From an uncultured Saprospiraceae bacterium (GTDB taxonomy: Bacteria; Bacteroidota; Bacteroidia; Chitinophagales; Saprospiraceae), in contig CALGLS010000047.1 of assembly GCA_937959375.1 (NCBI GenBank), forward strand, positions 1-42,942: a stretch of 42,942 nt of DNA, in the 5' to 3' direction. The notes below the pieces were generated by a model. It worked only from the letters and a program-made list of their open reading frames with translations, was not told the origin of the DNA and did not search any database. Position 1 is the first letter of the stretch; every line of letters starts with the position of its first letter. This document shows positions 26,212 to 34,487 of this stretch, piece after piece. Made by a program: the position numbers and the translations under genes.

Positions 26212-27855
26212 ATGACTAAATCACATCTAACTAAATTACCGAATATGACTAAAGCTGAAAAAAGCAAGCTACGTGCTGATTTGTTCCGACATTTGGATGG
26301 TATTGTTACTGCGCCAACGGCCTATACTTTACACGAAAGTGGCGTATTGGATTTTATTTTGAAAAATGAAGAAGTAACATTAACGAGTCTAACAGAAGAG
26401 TTTAAAGCCAATGAAGGTTACTTGAATGTTGGTTTGAGGGTACTTGCTTCACAGGGATGGTTGGAATACGATATCGAAGATGGTGATCAAATTTTGGTGC
26501 AAACCAATGAAAAAAGTAAGATTGCCTTTGACATGATTCCCATGTATAAGGATGTGGTAGACTTAATGATTTTATCGGAGAAATATCATCAACGAAAATT
26601 TGAAAAAGAGCCTTTTCAGGCATTGGAGAAGATATTTGAAAAGTATAGTCAAAACTATGGTATCAGCTTTTCGGAAGATGCTATGGTTCGCGAAATTCAA
26701 GAACAGGTATTGAAGCATATTGAAGGACACATTGTGGGACCAACGTTAGTCGCGTTGGGAATGGGTGGCATGTTTCACAAGTACTTTATGGAGGCTTCGT
26801 TTATGCCAGAGGAATTTCATAAGGATGGTGAAAGCTTTAGTCGACTGTTGGACTTTTTCGTTTTTATGGGATGGTTTAACAAAAAGAATGGTACTTATAG
26901 TTTTACAGAAAAAGGATTTTTCTTTGCGCGACGTGCCAGTGCCTATGGGGTGACTGTTTCGTATATTCCTGCGTTTAGAAAAATGAAAGACTTGATGTTT
27001 GGAAAACCAGATCTCTTTTGGAATCAGCCAGCGGGATCAAAAGAGATTCACGTCGACCGAGCAATGAATGTTTGGGGATCTGGTGGTGCACATTCTAGCT
27101 ATTTCAAAGTCATTGACGAAATTATAATTGACTTGTTTAATAAACCTATTGAAGAACAACCAAAAGGAATTTTGGATATGGGTTGTGGTAACGGTGCATT
27201 TTTGATTCACTTATTTGATGTGATTGAGAGTCGTACCAAACGAGGCGAAATGCTGGAAGAGCATCCTCTATTTTTAGTTGGTGCGGATTATAATAAAGCG
27301 GCCTTGAAAGTAACTCGTGCGAATATCATCCAAGCAGACATTTGGGCAAAAGTTATTTTCGGCGACATTGGCCGTCCTGATCTTTTAGCGGATGACTTAG
27401 AAGAAAACTATGGTATCCAACTGGGTGATTTACTCAACGTACGAACCTTCTTGGATCACAACAGAATCTACAACGATGCAAAGGCTAAAACACCCAATCG
27501 AAAAAGTGAGTCAACAGGTGCTTATGCCTTTCGTGGCAAACGAATCAGCAACGCCGATGTTGAAGATAGCTTGAAAGAGCATTTGCAAAACTGGGCTCCT
27601 TATGTTGAAAAATTTGGTTTGCTAGTCATCGAATTACATACCATCTCTCCAAAGCATACTTGCAAAAACTTGGGTCGAACGGCAGCCACTGCTTATGATG
27701 CAACCCATGGTTTTTCAGATCAGTACATCGTTGAGATTGAGGTGTTTAATAAAATGGCGAAGGAAGCTGGTTTGCATCCAGTGGAGAAACATTTTAGACG
27801 CTTTCCTAATTCGGAATTGGGGACGGTTAGTATTAATTTGTTGCGGGCGAAGTAG
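26212..27855 (+). CDS. Class I SAM-dependent methyltransferase with N-terminal winged-helix-like regions
   Basis: 547 residues, about twice the size of a simple methyltransferase. SAM-binding motif I, I-L-D-M-G-C-G-N-G-A-F, sits at about residues 321-331, followed by V-G-A-D-Y-N-K-A-A-L (motif II, acid in A-D-Y) and downstream motifs. The N-terminal ~300 residues contain two segments resembling the winged-helix dimerisation domain of small-molecule O-methyltransferases: one at ~25-90 (LNVGLRVLASQGWLEYD) and one at ~225-260 (FSRLLDFFVFMGWFNKKNGTY). Such layouts occur in methyltransferases acting on polyketides, quinones or other secondary metabolites; the substrate here is not evident. ATG at 26212 is used; an in-frame ATG 11 codons later is an alternative. 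A terminator follows, so it looks monocistronic. Confidence 0.8.
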   Translation: MTKSHLTKLPNMTKAEKSKLRADLFRHLDGIVTAPTAYTLHESGVLDFILKNEEVTLTSLTEEFKANEGYLNVGLRVLASQGWLEYDIEDGDQILVQTNEKSKIAFDMIPMYKDVVDLMILSEKYHQRKFEKEPFQALEKIFEKYSQNYGISFSEDAMVREIQEQVLKHIEGHIVGPTLVALGMGGMFHKYFMEASFMPEEFHKDGESFSRLLDFFVFMGWFNKKNGTYSFTEKGFFFARRASAYGVTVSYIPAFRKMKDLMFGKPDLFWNQPAGSKEIHVDRAMNVWGSGGAHSSYFKVIDEIIIDLFNKPIEEQPKGILDMGCGNGAFLIHLFDVIESRTKRGEMLEEHPLFLVGADYNKAALKVTRANIIQADIWAKVIFGDIGRPDLLADDLEENYGIQLGDLLNVRTFLDHNRIYNDAKAKTPNRKSESTGAYAFRGKRISNADVEDSLKEHLQNWAPYVEKFGLLVIELHTISPKHTCKNLGRTAATAYDATHGFSDQYIVEIEVFNKMAKEAGLHPVEKHFRRFPNSELGTVSINLLRAK

Positions 27856-27890
27856 CACACATCTAGTTCTAAAGAACTAAACTAGTGTTT

Positions 27891-27929
27891 GAAAAAGAGC
27901 AGCTTCTTAATTAGAGGTTGCTCTTTTTT
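27891..27929 (+). terminator. Terminator after the methyltransferase gene
   Basis: AAAAAGAGCA (27892-27901) pairs with TGCTCTTTTT (27919-27928). The inner GCTTCT/AGAGGT pairs continue with two G-U wobbles around a TAATT loop, and a T-run follows. It is preceded by another small hairpin (AGTTCT/AGAACT near 27865). Confidence 0.85.
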
Positions 27930-28100
27930 ATTTCTCCAAACACATCATTTAAATTAAGAACCTGACCATTGACTTATAAAGGTTTTGGTACTAATACACA
28001 ATAAGTTATCTTAGTCTTGAGTCATCTTATTAGAAAGACCGCCAAACAGAAGTAGTGCAAAGTCAGCTTCACTTAAACAACTGTTAAACAAAGACTTACG

Positions 28101-31100
28101 ATGAAACTTATTTTTACTTACTTTCTATTCTTCTTTCCCTTTTTCCTGATGGGACAAACCGTGCTCATCCCTCATCAACAAGATAGTCTTTGGGGTTATG
28201 TTGACCTAAACAGCGATCAACTGATAGTCCCTTACCAATATGAGGTCGCGGAGGAACACGATCCATATGGTTATGCGATGGTTCAAAAAAATGGCTATTG
28301 GGGGATCCTGAATGCAGATGGAATAGAAGTGTTGGAAACCAAATACGATAGTTTGGCTTGGCAAGGGAATACTCATTACAACATTTATAAAGCGCCATAT
28401 TTAATAAATCAATTGAATGGTTCTTTTGGAATTATGGATCTTGAATTTAATGCAATTATTCCAAATGAATACGAAGCAATAAGTTTTTTCCATGGGACTT
28501 TTTTCAAAAAAAATCCAAAAGAAGATTACACCAAATCTGAAAGACGATCTATTCCTAGATATTTCAGAGTAAAAAAGAATGACAAGGTAGGTTTAGTTGA
28601 CGAACAACATCAACTTATAGTTCCATTCGAGTATAGTGACATCAAATCAGTTGTTCATTATAAAGTTGATTATGATTATGATTCTGAGAAGAACCCTTAT
28701 CAGATTCTCAGTAATATGCACAATGATCCACTATACGATATTAGCTTAATCTCTAAGCAAATTTTCTTTTCAGAAAAGGATAGTTTAAACCAACTGATCA
28801 CAGTCGGCGGTAAGGCACTTACTCCAATTGGAAATTATAAGCACCCTATTATCTTCACTTATATTTCTTCAGACAAAGAAGAAGATGAGATGATTTTAAT
28901 CAGTAAGGATAAAAAAAGAGGCATGATCTCTATGGAAGGAGATATCTTGATTCCTTTTGAATATCTTCAAATCGAACAATTGACTGGACCTTATTTTAAA
29001 CTTACAAAAAGTCATACAGGAAATGAAAGCCAAATCCACGACTATGGCATTGCGAACATCCAAGGACAAATCCTCCAAGCCGCTATCTATGCACATCTTA
29101 ATGGTCAACTGGCTCACAAGCATGGTAAATCTGGAATATTTACTAAAGACTTTAAAAAATTTCTAGTTGAACCACAATATGATTACATCTCATCTATTCG
29201 AAAAAATCATACAAAAGTGATCGTTCATCAAAATGGAAAAAGAGGAATACTAGACATTGAAAAAGGAATGGTGATTCCTGTTGAATACGATTATCTAAAG
29301 GAAGTATATAAGCTAAATTACATCGCTAAGCGAGATGACAAATTTGGAATTATTGACTCCAACAATAATATAATTCTTCCGATCGAGTACAAATACATTT
29401 CTCTTATACCGAGGAGTCATAACACTTTCATTGTACAAAAAGACAAAAAATATGACCTCTGGTTTTCTCGCGACAAGGAGTGGCTAACTACGGTTCAATA
29501 CGATTCTATTTACACGACAGACTTTAGTAAAATACACGTCCAACTCAATGGTAAATGGGGGAAGATAAATAGCGCTAACAAAATCTTAATTCCAATAGAG
29601 TATGATGAAATTAGTTTAACAAACCAAGTACGAAAAGGCGACAAATGGGGGCTCTACGATAGAAGCAATAAACTTCTTTTAGAACCTATTTATGATGAAA
29701 TAAAAAATGAACATTATGCACGAATAGGCTCAGAATGGCTACTAATAACTGAAACTAAGAACTGGCCGCTCTCTGAAAAGTACGACAAGATACAAAGCTA
29801 TTCTAATCGATATTACACCGAAAAAAATAAAAAGAAAGGCTTGATTATAATCAAGGACTCGTCACTTTACTCCATCCCTGCAGTGTACGAACAAGTCAGT
29901 CCTAGTCAGTCATCGGATTTGGTGCGGGTAAAAAAAGCAGGAAAATGGGGACTAATAGATATGAATAAAACCATCATCCCAATCATATATGATCGTATAG
30001 AACAATTAGGAAATGATAGATGGAAGGTTTATGATGGAAAACAATGGGCCTTTTATGAACTAAATGGCAAACAAATTTTACCTTTTATTTTTAGTGACAT
30101 TAAAAGGAATCCTCACGATGGAAACTACGTCATAGATGGAATAAAAACACTCTACCTTGTCAAACAAGGAAACCGAGTTGGTGCAATTTCCAAAGATGGC
30201 GAATGGATATTCCCTTGTAAATATCAAAACATTGTGCTCAGTTTTCACAATAGTAATCAAATCAAAAATCCTCCTCTATTCCCTGTTCAACAAAAAAGAA
30301 AATGGGGATACATCAGACAAAACGGTGAAATAGTTTTGCCTTTTCAATACAGCTCTGTAGGACCTTTCTATGACAATATTGCGATCGCTTCTAAAGGAAA
30401 TGGCTTTTTTCTAATTAACGATTCAGGTGACCGAATTACTAAAAACACTTATAAATACATCGTTCCACTTCAAGGCTATTATTCACTAATTAACGTACAA
30501 AATGAAGCAGGACTTCATGGTGCCCTCAACAAAAAAGGTGAGGAAGTTATCCCACCAATTTACGACAAGGCTCTTTTCCCTATCTGCCAACATTTTTATA
30601 AAATTGTTAAAAATGGCTTAAATGGCATCGTTCACTCATCGGGAAAAATAATCATGGAGTGTAAAGAAAATACTAGACCTAAATATCCAAGTCGTCAAGT
30701 TTTTCTAAAAAGTACTCAAGTAGATAACAAATTGTATAAAAATTATTCTCTCATCAAAAAAGACAATCATTTTGGTGTTAAAAACATAAAAACAAATACA
30801 TTGGTTATCCCCTATGAATACAAAAAAATAAGTATTTCGTATGGCAAAAAACCAATCGCTTACCTTTATGCTACCAAAGATGGTTTTAGTGGAGTTATCG
30901 ACTCTACTGGCAAAATCATTATCCCTTTTGAATATGATCAAGTTTCAATTAATCAAAAGATGGATCGCATCAGTTGCAAGAAAAAAAGCAATTACAAAAT
31001 CTTCAATCTGAAGGGACAATTCATTGCAGAGCATGCCCTTGACCATTTTAATCACAATGGAGATGGCCCCTACCGTGCTTCAAAAAATGGAAAGTGGGGG

Positions 31101-31943
31101 TTTGTTGACCTTGATGGTAATATGGTCATTCCTTTTCAATTTGATGAAGTTAAATATTTTCGAAAAGTTTATTCCACTGGTGAGGAGTTTTTCGAATGTC
31201 CTATGCTTGCCAAAAATAATCCACTACCAATTGACACGATTAAAGTAGCAACAGTAAAGGTTGGTGAGATCAAAAAATACATCAATCAAAAAGGAGCATT
31301 TATAAAACCCAGCCCTGCAAATATGAATCGTATTTACATTAACTCAGAACTCATTGGAGTACGTCAAGATTCTACAAAAAAATATGGGATAGTAGATACC
31401 GCCGGTAACATCGTTTTGCCTTTTGAATACAAAGATTTATACTATGATAGTGGTCATTATGTTTACCTATACAAGGATGATCAAGATGCCTATTTTTACA
31501 TTGCCAACAAGACAGTATCTCCCTTGTATGAAGAAGTCGAAGACGAAGGTGAAACTTATAATACTCAGTGGGTTTCAGATGGTACCTATTATGGTTTTGT
31601 AAATAAATTTGGAGAAGCGATTACTCCCATGCATTTTGATTTTGTCCGTCGGACAGGTGACGGCCTAGTCGCTGTAAGTAAAGGAGGCCTAGTTGGTTTT
31701 TTGAACGACGATATCGACAAAGAAGTTATCCCCTTTATTTTTGATGCAATTCCTTGTTCTTATGGTAGTTACCAATTTAAACAAGGAAATGCCTTGGCTT
31801 TAAAAAATAACAAATACGGGATCATAAATACAAAAGGGGAAGCTATAATTCCATTTGAATACGATGCGATTAAAGAGTACGATCATTATCGTGCTCTAGG
31901 ATTAAAAAATGGGGAGTGGAAGGAGATTGTGATTAATAAATAA
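28101..31943 (+). CDS. Large secreted WG-repeat protein
   Basis: 1280 residues. Signal peptide about 1-18 (MKLIFTYFLFFFPFFLMGQ). Nearly the whole mature protein is WG (KWG) repeats: units of ~45-60 residues with G-K/D-W/F/Y-G-[ILV]-[IVL]-D-x-x-G/N-x-x-[IV]-[IL]-P-x-x-Y-D-x-[IV]. More than 20 are recognisable, for example GKWGLIDMNKTIIPIIYDRI (~617), GKWGFVDLDGNMVIPFQFDE (~998) and NKYGIINTKGEAIIPFEYDA near the C-terminus. WG-repeat proteins are common in Bacteroidota and probably form extended beta structures for protein or ligand binding; no enzymatic function is known for the repeats. There is no C-terminal sorting domain and no cysteine/APV tail, so it is probably periplasmic. It is convergent with the TSP3-OmpA gene. 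Confidence 0.88.
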   Translation: MKLIFTYFLFFFPFFLMGQTVLIPHQQDSLWGYVDLNSDQLIVPYQYEVAEEHDPYGYAMVQKNGYWGILNADGIEVLETKYDSLAWQGNTHYNIYKAPYLINQLNGSFGIMDLEFNAIIPNEYEAISFFHGTFFKKNPKEDYTKSERRSIPRYFRVKKNDKVGLVDEQHQLIVPFEYSDIKSVVHYKVDYDYDSEKNPYQILSNMHNDPLYDISLISKQIFFSEKDSLNQLITVGGKALTPIGNYKHPIIFTYISSDKEEDEMILISKDKKRGMISMEGDILIPFEYLQIEQLTGPYFKLTKSHTGNESQIHDYGIANIQGQILQAAIYAHLNGQLAHKHGKSGIFTKDFKKFLVEPQYDYISSIRKNHTKVIVHQNGKRGILDIEKGMVIPVEYDYLKEVYKLNYIAKRDDKFGIIDSNNNIILPIEYKYISLIPRSHNTFIVQKDKKYDLWFSRDKEWLTTVQYDSIYTTDFSKIHVQLNGKWGKINSANKILIPIEYDEISLTNQVRKGDKWGLYDRSNKLLLEPIYDEIKNEHYARIGSEWLLITETKNWPLSEKYDKIQSYSNRYYTEKNKKKGLIIIKDSSLYSIPAVYEQVSPSQSSDLVRVKKAGKWGLIDMNKTIIPIIYDRIEQLGNDRWKVYDGKQWAFYELNGKQILPFIFSDIKRNPHDGNYVIDGIKTLYLVKQGNRVGAISKDGEWIFPCKYQNIVLSFHNSNQIKNPPLFPVQQKRKWGYIRQNGEIVLPFQYSSVGPFYDNIAIASKGNGFFLINDSGDRITKNTYKYIVPLQGYYSLINVQNEAGLHGALNKKGEEVIPPIYDKALFPICQHFYKIVKNGLNGIVHSSGKIIMECKENTRPKYPSRQVFLKSTQVDNKLYKNYSLIKKDNHFGVKNIKTNTLVIPYEYKKISISYGKKPIAYLYATKDGFSGVIDSTGKIIIPFEYDQVSINQKMDRISCKKKSNYKIFNLKGQFIAEHALDHFNHNGDGPYRASKNGKWGFVDLDGNMVIPFQFDEVKYFRKVYSTGEEFFECPMLAKNNPLPIDTIKVATVKVGEIKKYINQKGAFIKPSPANMNRIYINSELIGVRQDSTKKYGIVDTAGNIVLPFEYKDLYYDSGHYVYLYKDDQDAYFYIANKTVSPLYEEVEDEGETYNTQWVSDGTYYGFVNKFGEAITPMHFDFVRRTGDGLVAVSKGGLVGFLNDDIDKEVIPFIFDAIPCSYGSYQFKQGNALALKNNKYGIINTKGEAIIPFEYDAIKEYDHYRALGLKNGEWKEIVINK

Positions 31944-31970
31944 TCAATTTCATAAAAAATACCTCCAATT

Positions 31971-32010
31971 AAAAAAAGCGGAAAGAAAAAAATTTTCTTT
32001 CCGCTTTTTT
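31971..32010. terminator. Bidirectional terminator between WG-repeat and TSP3-OmpA genes
   Basis: GCGGAAAGAAAA (31978-31989) pairs perfectly with TTTTCTTTCCGC (31993-32004), extended by a run of A on the left and six T on the right, giving a stem of about 18 base pairs with a three-base loop. Both convergent genes (stop codons at 31943 and 32026) can end here. Confidence 0.92.
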
Positions 32011-32025
32011 CAATTAAGAAGTTTT

Positions 32026-33240
32026 CTAGTAAGACAAATTAAATTCAACCCGTCGATTAGCTTTTCGACCAGCTGCTGTATTGTTATCTGCTACAGGTTT
32101 AGCTTCACCAAAACCATTTGAAGAAAGACGACTAGCATCAATCCCTTTGCTAGCAATATAGTTGAGACATGATTTGGCTCGCCCTTTTGACAGCTCTAAA
32201 TTGGCGGCATCATTCCCGATCGCATCGGTGTAACCTATCATTGATAGTTTGTAATCAGGATATTTTTTCAACAAACCAACCACATCATCAAGTAAACCTT
32301 TGGAGTACGGAGTCAGTGTGTTTTTGTTAGGTAAGAAAATAACCGACTTAAGCGCTTTGTCGAGGATCGCTTTTTCAGTTGCATCTATTTTGATTTCAGG
32401 GCAACCTGCATTTTCTTTAGTTCCTACTTTGTTTGGACATTTGTCATTTGTGTCATAAATACCATCGCCATCTGTATCGGCAGGGCAACCATTATTCGCT
32501 TTGACACCTTTGAGTTTTGGACATTTATCGTCTGCGTCGTAAACACCGTCGCCATCTGCATCAGGAGGACAGCCGTTACTTTCTTTCGTTCCTGCTAATT
32601 GAGGACATTTATCGTCTGCATCATATACACCGTCGCCATCGCTATCAGGAGGACAACCGTTATTGTCTTTTGTTCCTGCTAATTGAGGACAGTTGTCATC
32701 TGCATCAGAGACACCATCGCCATCGGCATCAGGAGGACAACCGTTATTTTCAACAGACCCTTTTTTGAATGGGCATTTGTCTTCTTTGTTTGGAATACCA
32801 TCACCATCTTGATCTGGTGGGCAACCTTGATCTTCGCCTGCCAATTGAGGACATAAATCATCTGCGTCATAAACACCGTCACCATCACTATCTAAAGGAC
32901 ACCCCTTATCTTCTGCCAGACCTGCTAGTTTAGGACATCTGTCGTCTGCGTCATATACACCGTCGCCATCCGTATCAACAGGACAGCCATTGTTTTCGGC
33001 AATACCTACTAATTCAGGACAAGCATCCTGATCGTCAGCAATACCGTCATTATCTTTATCTGAAATTGGTGAATCGATTACTTGTGAAGTAACAGGAGCA
33101 ACATAATCAGTAAGTGGATCACCACTTTTTTTGTAACCGAACTGCATGAAGATCCATCCGAAGAATGCAATGACAACTAATGCGATTAAAAAGTCATTGC
33201 GTTCTCTCTTGTTTTTGAAGCTTAATAGGTTGTTTGTCAT
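32026..33240 (-). CDS. Membrane-anchored OmpA-family protein with eight thrombospondin type 3 repeats
   Basis: 404 residues. The N-terminus is a signal anchor: a basic cytoplasmic stretch (FKNKRERND) and a transmembrane helix at about 17-34. Residues 61-281 carry eight calcium-binding thrombospondin type 3 repeats of the form D-x-D-G-D-G-x-x-D-x-x-D-x-C-P, each with a downstream cysteine in a N-G-C-P-like turn. Residues ~299-404 are an OmpA peptidoglycan-binding domain, with Asp339 (GYTDAIG) and Arg354 (SKGRAKS) at the 15-residue spacing of the wall-binding pair. In OmpA/OprF-like relatives the TSP3 repeats bridge the membrane part and the wall-binding domain. Here a single inner-membrane-type helix replaces the usual beta-barrel. 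Confidence 0.88.
   Translation of the reverse strand: MTNNLLSFKNKRERNDFLIALVVIAFFGWIFMQFGYKKSGDPLTDYVAPVTSQVIDSPISDKDNDGIADDQDACPELVGIAENNGCPVDTDGDGVYDADDRCPKLAGLAEDKGCPLDSDGDGVYDADDLCPQLAGEDQGCPPDQDGDGIPNKEDKCPFKKGSVENNGCPPDADGDGVSDADDNCPQLAGTKDNNGCPPDSDGDGVYDADDKCPQLAGTKESNGCPPDADGDGVYDADDKCPKLKGVKANNGCPADTDGDGIYDTNDKCPNKVGTKENAGCPEIKIDATEKAILDKALKSVIFLPNKNTLTPYSKGLLDDVVGLLKKYPDYKLSMIGYTDAIGNDAANLELSKGRAKSCLNYIASKGIDASRLSSNGFGEAKPVADNNTAAGRKANRRVEFNLSY
32398..33060 (-). repeat. Tandem coding repeats for TSP3 calcium-binding motifs
   Basis: Eight units of about 75-81 bases encode residues 61-281 of the OmpA-family protein. Units two, three, six and seven share G-D-G-V-Y-D-A-D-D and are nearly identical in DNA. 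The region could recombine and change repeat number. Confidence 0.8.
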
Positions 33241-33558
33241 AGTCGTTTTGTTTATACAATTTCTCGTAGGTTGATGTGCTACGTTTTGTGTGTGATTTGT
33301 TAAAAACTAGTTTTAACTGTGCGTATATTGACTTAGACGTAAATTTTTAAATTTGTAACGGTTTTTATAAGCATAAATCCCTTGTAAATAAGGAATTATG
33401 ACACTTTTATTAGTTTGTCTCTTTAAGATCACCTCTAGCAGAAGAGATGGTGCAGTCCATAAACTGAGACAAATGGATTCGATTGAAAAGTCGATTCAGC
33501 TAGGTAATTTTTACGTTTTACACTTGTATCTTGATAGCCTGTCTGCTCCAAGTTTTAC
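33241..33558. other. Intergenic stretch upstream of TSP3-OmpA
   Basis: 318 bases. On the minus strand no full TAnnTTTG lies upstream of the OmpA gene. On the plus strand there is a good consensus promoter (33328-33355) pointing towards the 3' end of the crotonase gene. The 71-codon plus-strand open frame at 33398-33613 is not persuasive as a protein: its last third is antisense to the crotonase gene. Confidence 0.4.
33328..33355 (+). promoter_or_regulatory. Possible plus-strand promoter antisense to crotonase gene
   Basis: TTG at 33328-33330, a 17-base spacer, then TAAATTTG at 33348-33355 fit the Bacteroidota consensus. Transcription would run from about 33362 through the 3' end of the crotonase gene on the opposite strand. 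It may be a chance match in AT-rich DNA. Confidence 0.25.
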
Positions 33559-34365
33559 TCAGTCAAACCGAGCCGCTCGCTTCTCCACCACCGCCATCAC
33601 CGCCTCCATTTGATTCTTCTTTCCAATCACTGCAGACTGTTCTTCCGATTCCAAAAGCAAGCCATCTGCCTCATTTAAATAAGGAGCCTGATTAAAAAGG
33701 TTTTTAGCTTTAGATACAGCAGTTGGATTTTTTGAGGCAATCTCTTCTGCCAATTTTAGTGCATCTTCGTAAGGAGTTGTCGACAGATGCGTTGCAAAAC
33801 CGTAGCGCACTGCATCCTCTCCCGAAAAAATTCGATGTGTATAAGTAAGCTCTCTAATAATATCATCTCGTACAGAATGCCGCCACAATTGTGAACCAGC
33901 CATGTCCGGAATTAATCCGTATTTGAATTCCATAATCGCAAGTTTGGTATCTGGAGTCACAAATTTAATATCAGCTCCCGACATGATCGCCAATCCTCCA
34001 CCTATGGCAGCACCATGTACGGCGGCGATGACTGGTACTGGTAGTTCTCGCCAAATCCAAGCGACTTTTTGAAAAATGTTGGCGACACCATGCGTTCGTT
34101 TCATCAAGGGGTTTGCAAAAATACCTGTCCCTGCTTTCGCACTAAAATTGGTGGTATCCATTCCTGCACAAAATGCTTTTCCTTCTCCCACCAGTACTAC
34201 ACATCTTAGCGATGGATTTGTCCGGATGGATTCTCCAGCTTCGATGATGGCATGAAACATGGGCTCGTCCAGCGCATTCATTTTTTCTGGCCGATTTAAT
34301 TTTACAGTTGCTACGTGATTGTTGATGGTGATGTTTATTCTATTATTCATTTTTATTTTTTTCAC
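33559..34365 (-). CDS. Crotonase-family protein (enoyl-CoA hydratase/isomerase-like)
   Basis: 268 residues, normal for the crotonase superfamily. These enzymes stabilise an enolate of an acyl-CoA in an oxyanion hole. The CoA-binding N-R-P-E-K-M-N-A-L start (24-32), A-F-C-A-G-M-D (64-70) and the oxyanion hole H-G-A-A-I-G-G-G (117-124) are present. The first hydratase glutamate (E. coli/rat G-G-G-C-E) is replaced by Ala126, while Glu146 and Asp154 (in G-L-I-P-D) occupy positions that match the second glutamate and the isomerase-type aspartate. It is therefore more likely an isomerase or other acyl-CoA enzyme than a standard hydratase. An internal ATG at codon 6 is an alternative start. It lies 122 bases downstream of the GH43 gene on the same strand. 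Confidence 0.85.
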   Translation of the reverse strand: MKKIKMNNRINITINNHVATVKLNRPEKMNALDEPMFHAIIEAGESIRTNPSLRCVVLVGEGKAFCAGMDTTNFSAKAGTGIFANPLMKRTHGVANIFQKVAWIWRELPVPVIAAVHGAAIGGGLAIMSGADIKFVTPDTKLAIMEFKYGLIPDMAGSQLWRHSVRDDIIRELTYTHRIFSGEDAVRYGFATHLSTTPYEDALKLAEEIASKNPTAVSKAKNLFNQAPYLNEADGLLLESEEQSAVIGKKNQMEAVMAVVEKRAARFD

Positions 34366-34487
34366 TGGAGACAGTCCCCCCTGATTAATGGTAAATCTCT
34401 TTTAGGAATTTCTGAATTTTATTTATTTGGGGACGTGTAGCCCCTCTTGATCGCAACTATTTTCTGCAGGAGAGGCATGACTGGTCA

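Noticed and set aside
32398..33060. Regular ~78-base repeats as a possible CRISPR array
   Set aside because: They are in-frame coding repeats for TSP3 motifs, without unrelated spacers.
33398..33613. 71-codon plus-strand open frame
   Set aside because: The last part is antisense to the crotonase gene and the product has no recognisable features, though a promoter-like sequence precedes it.
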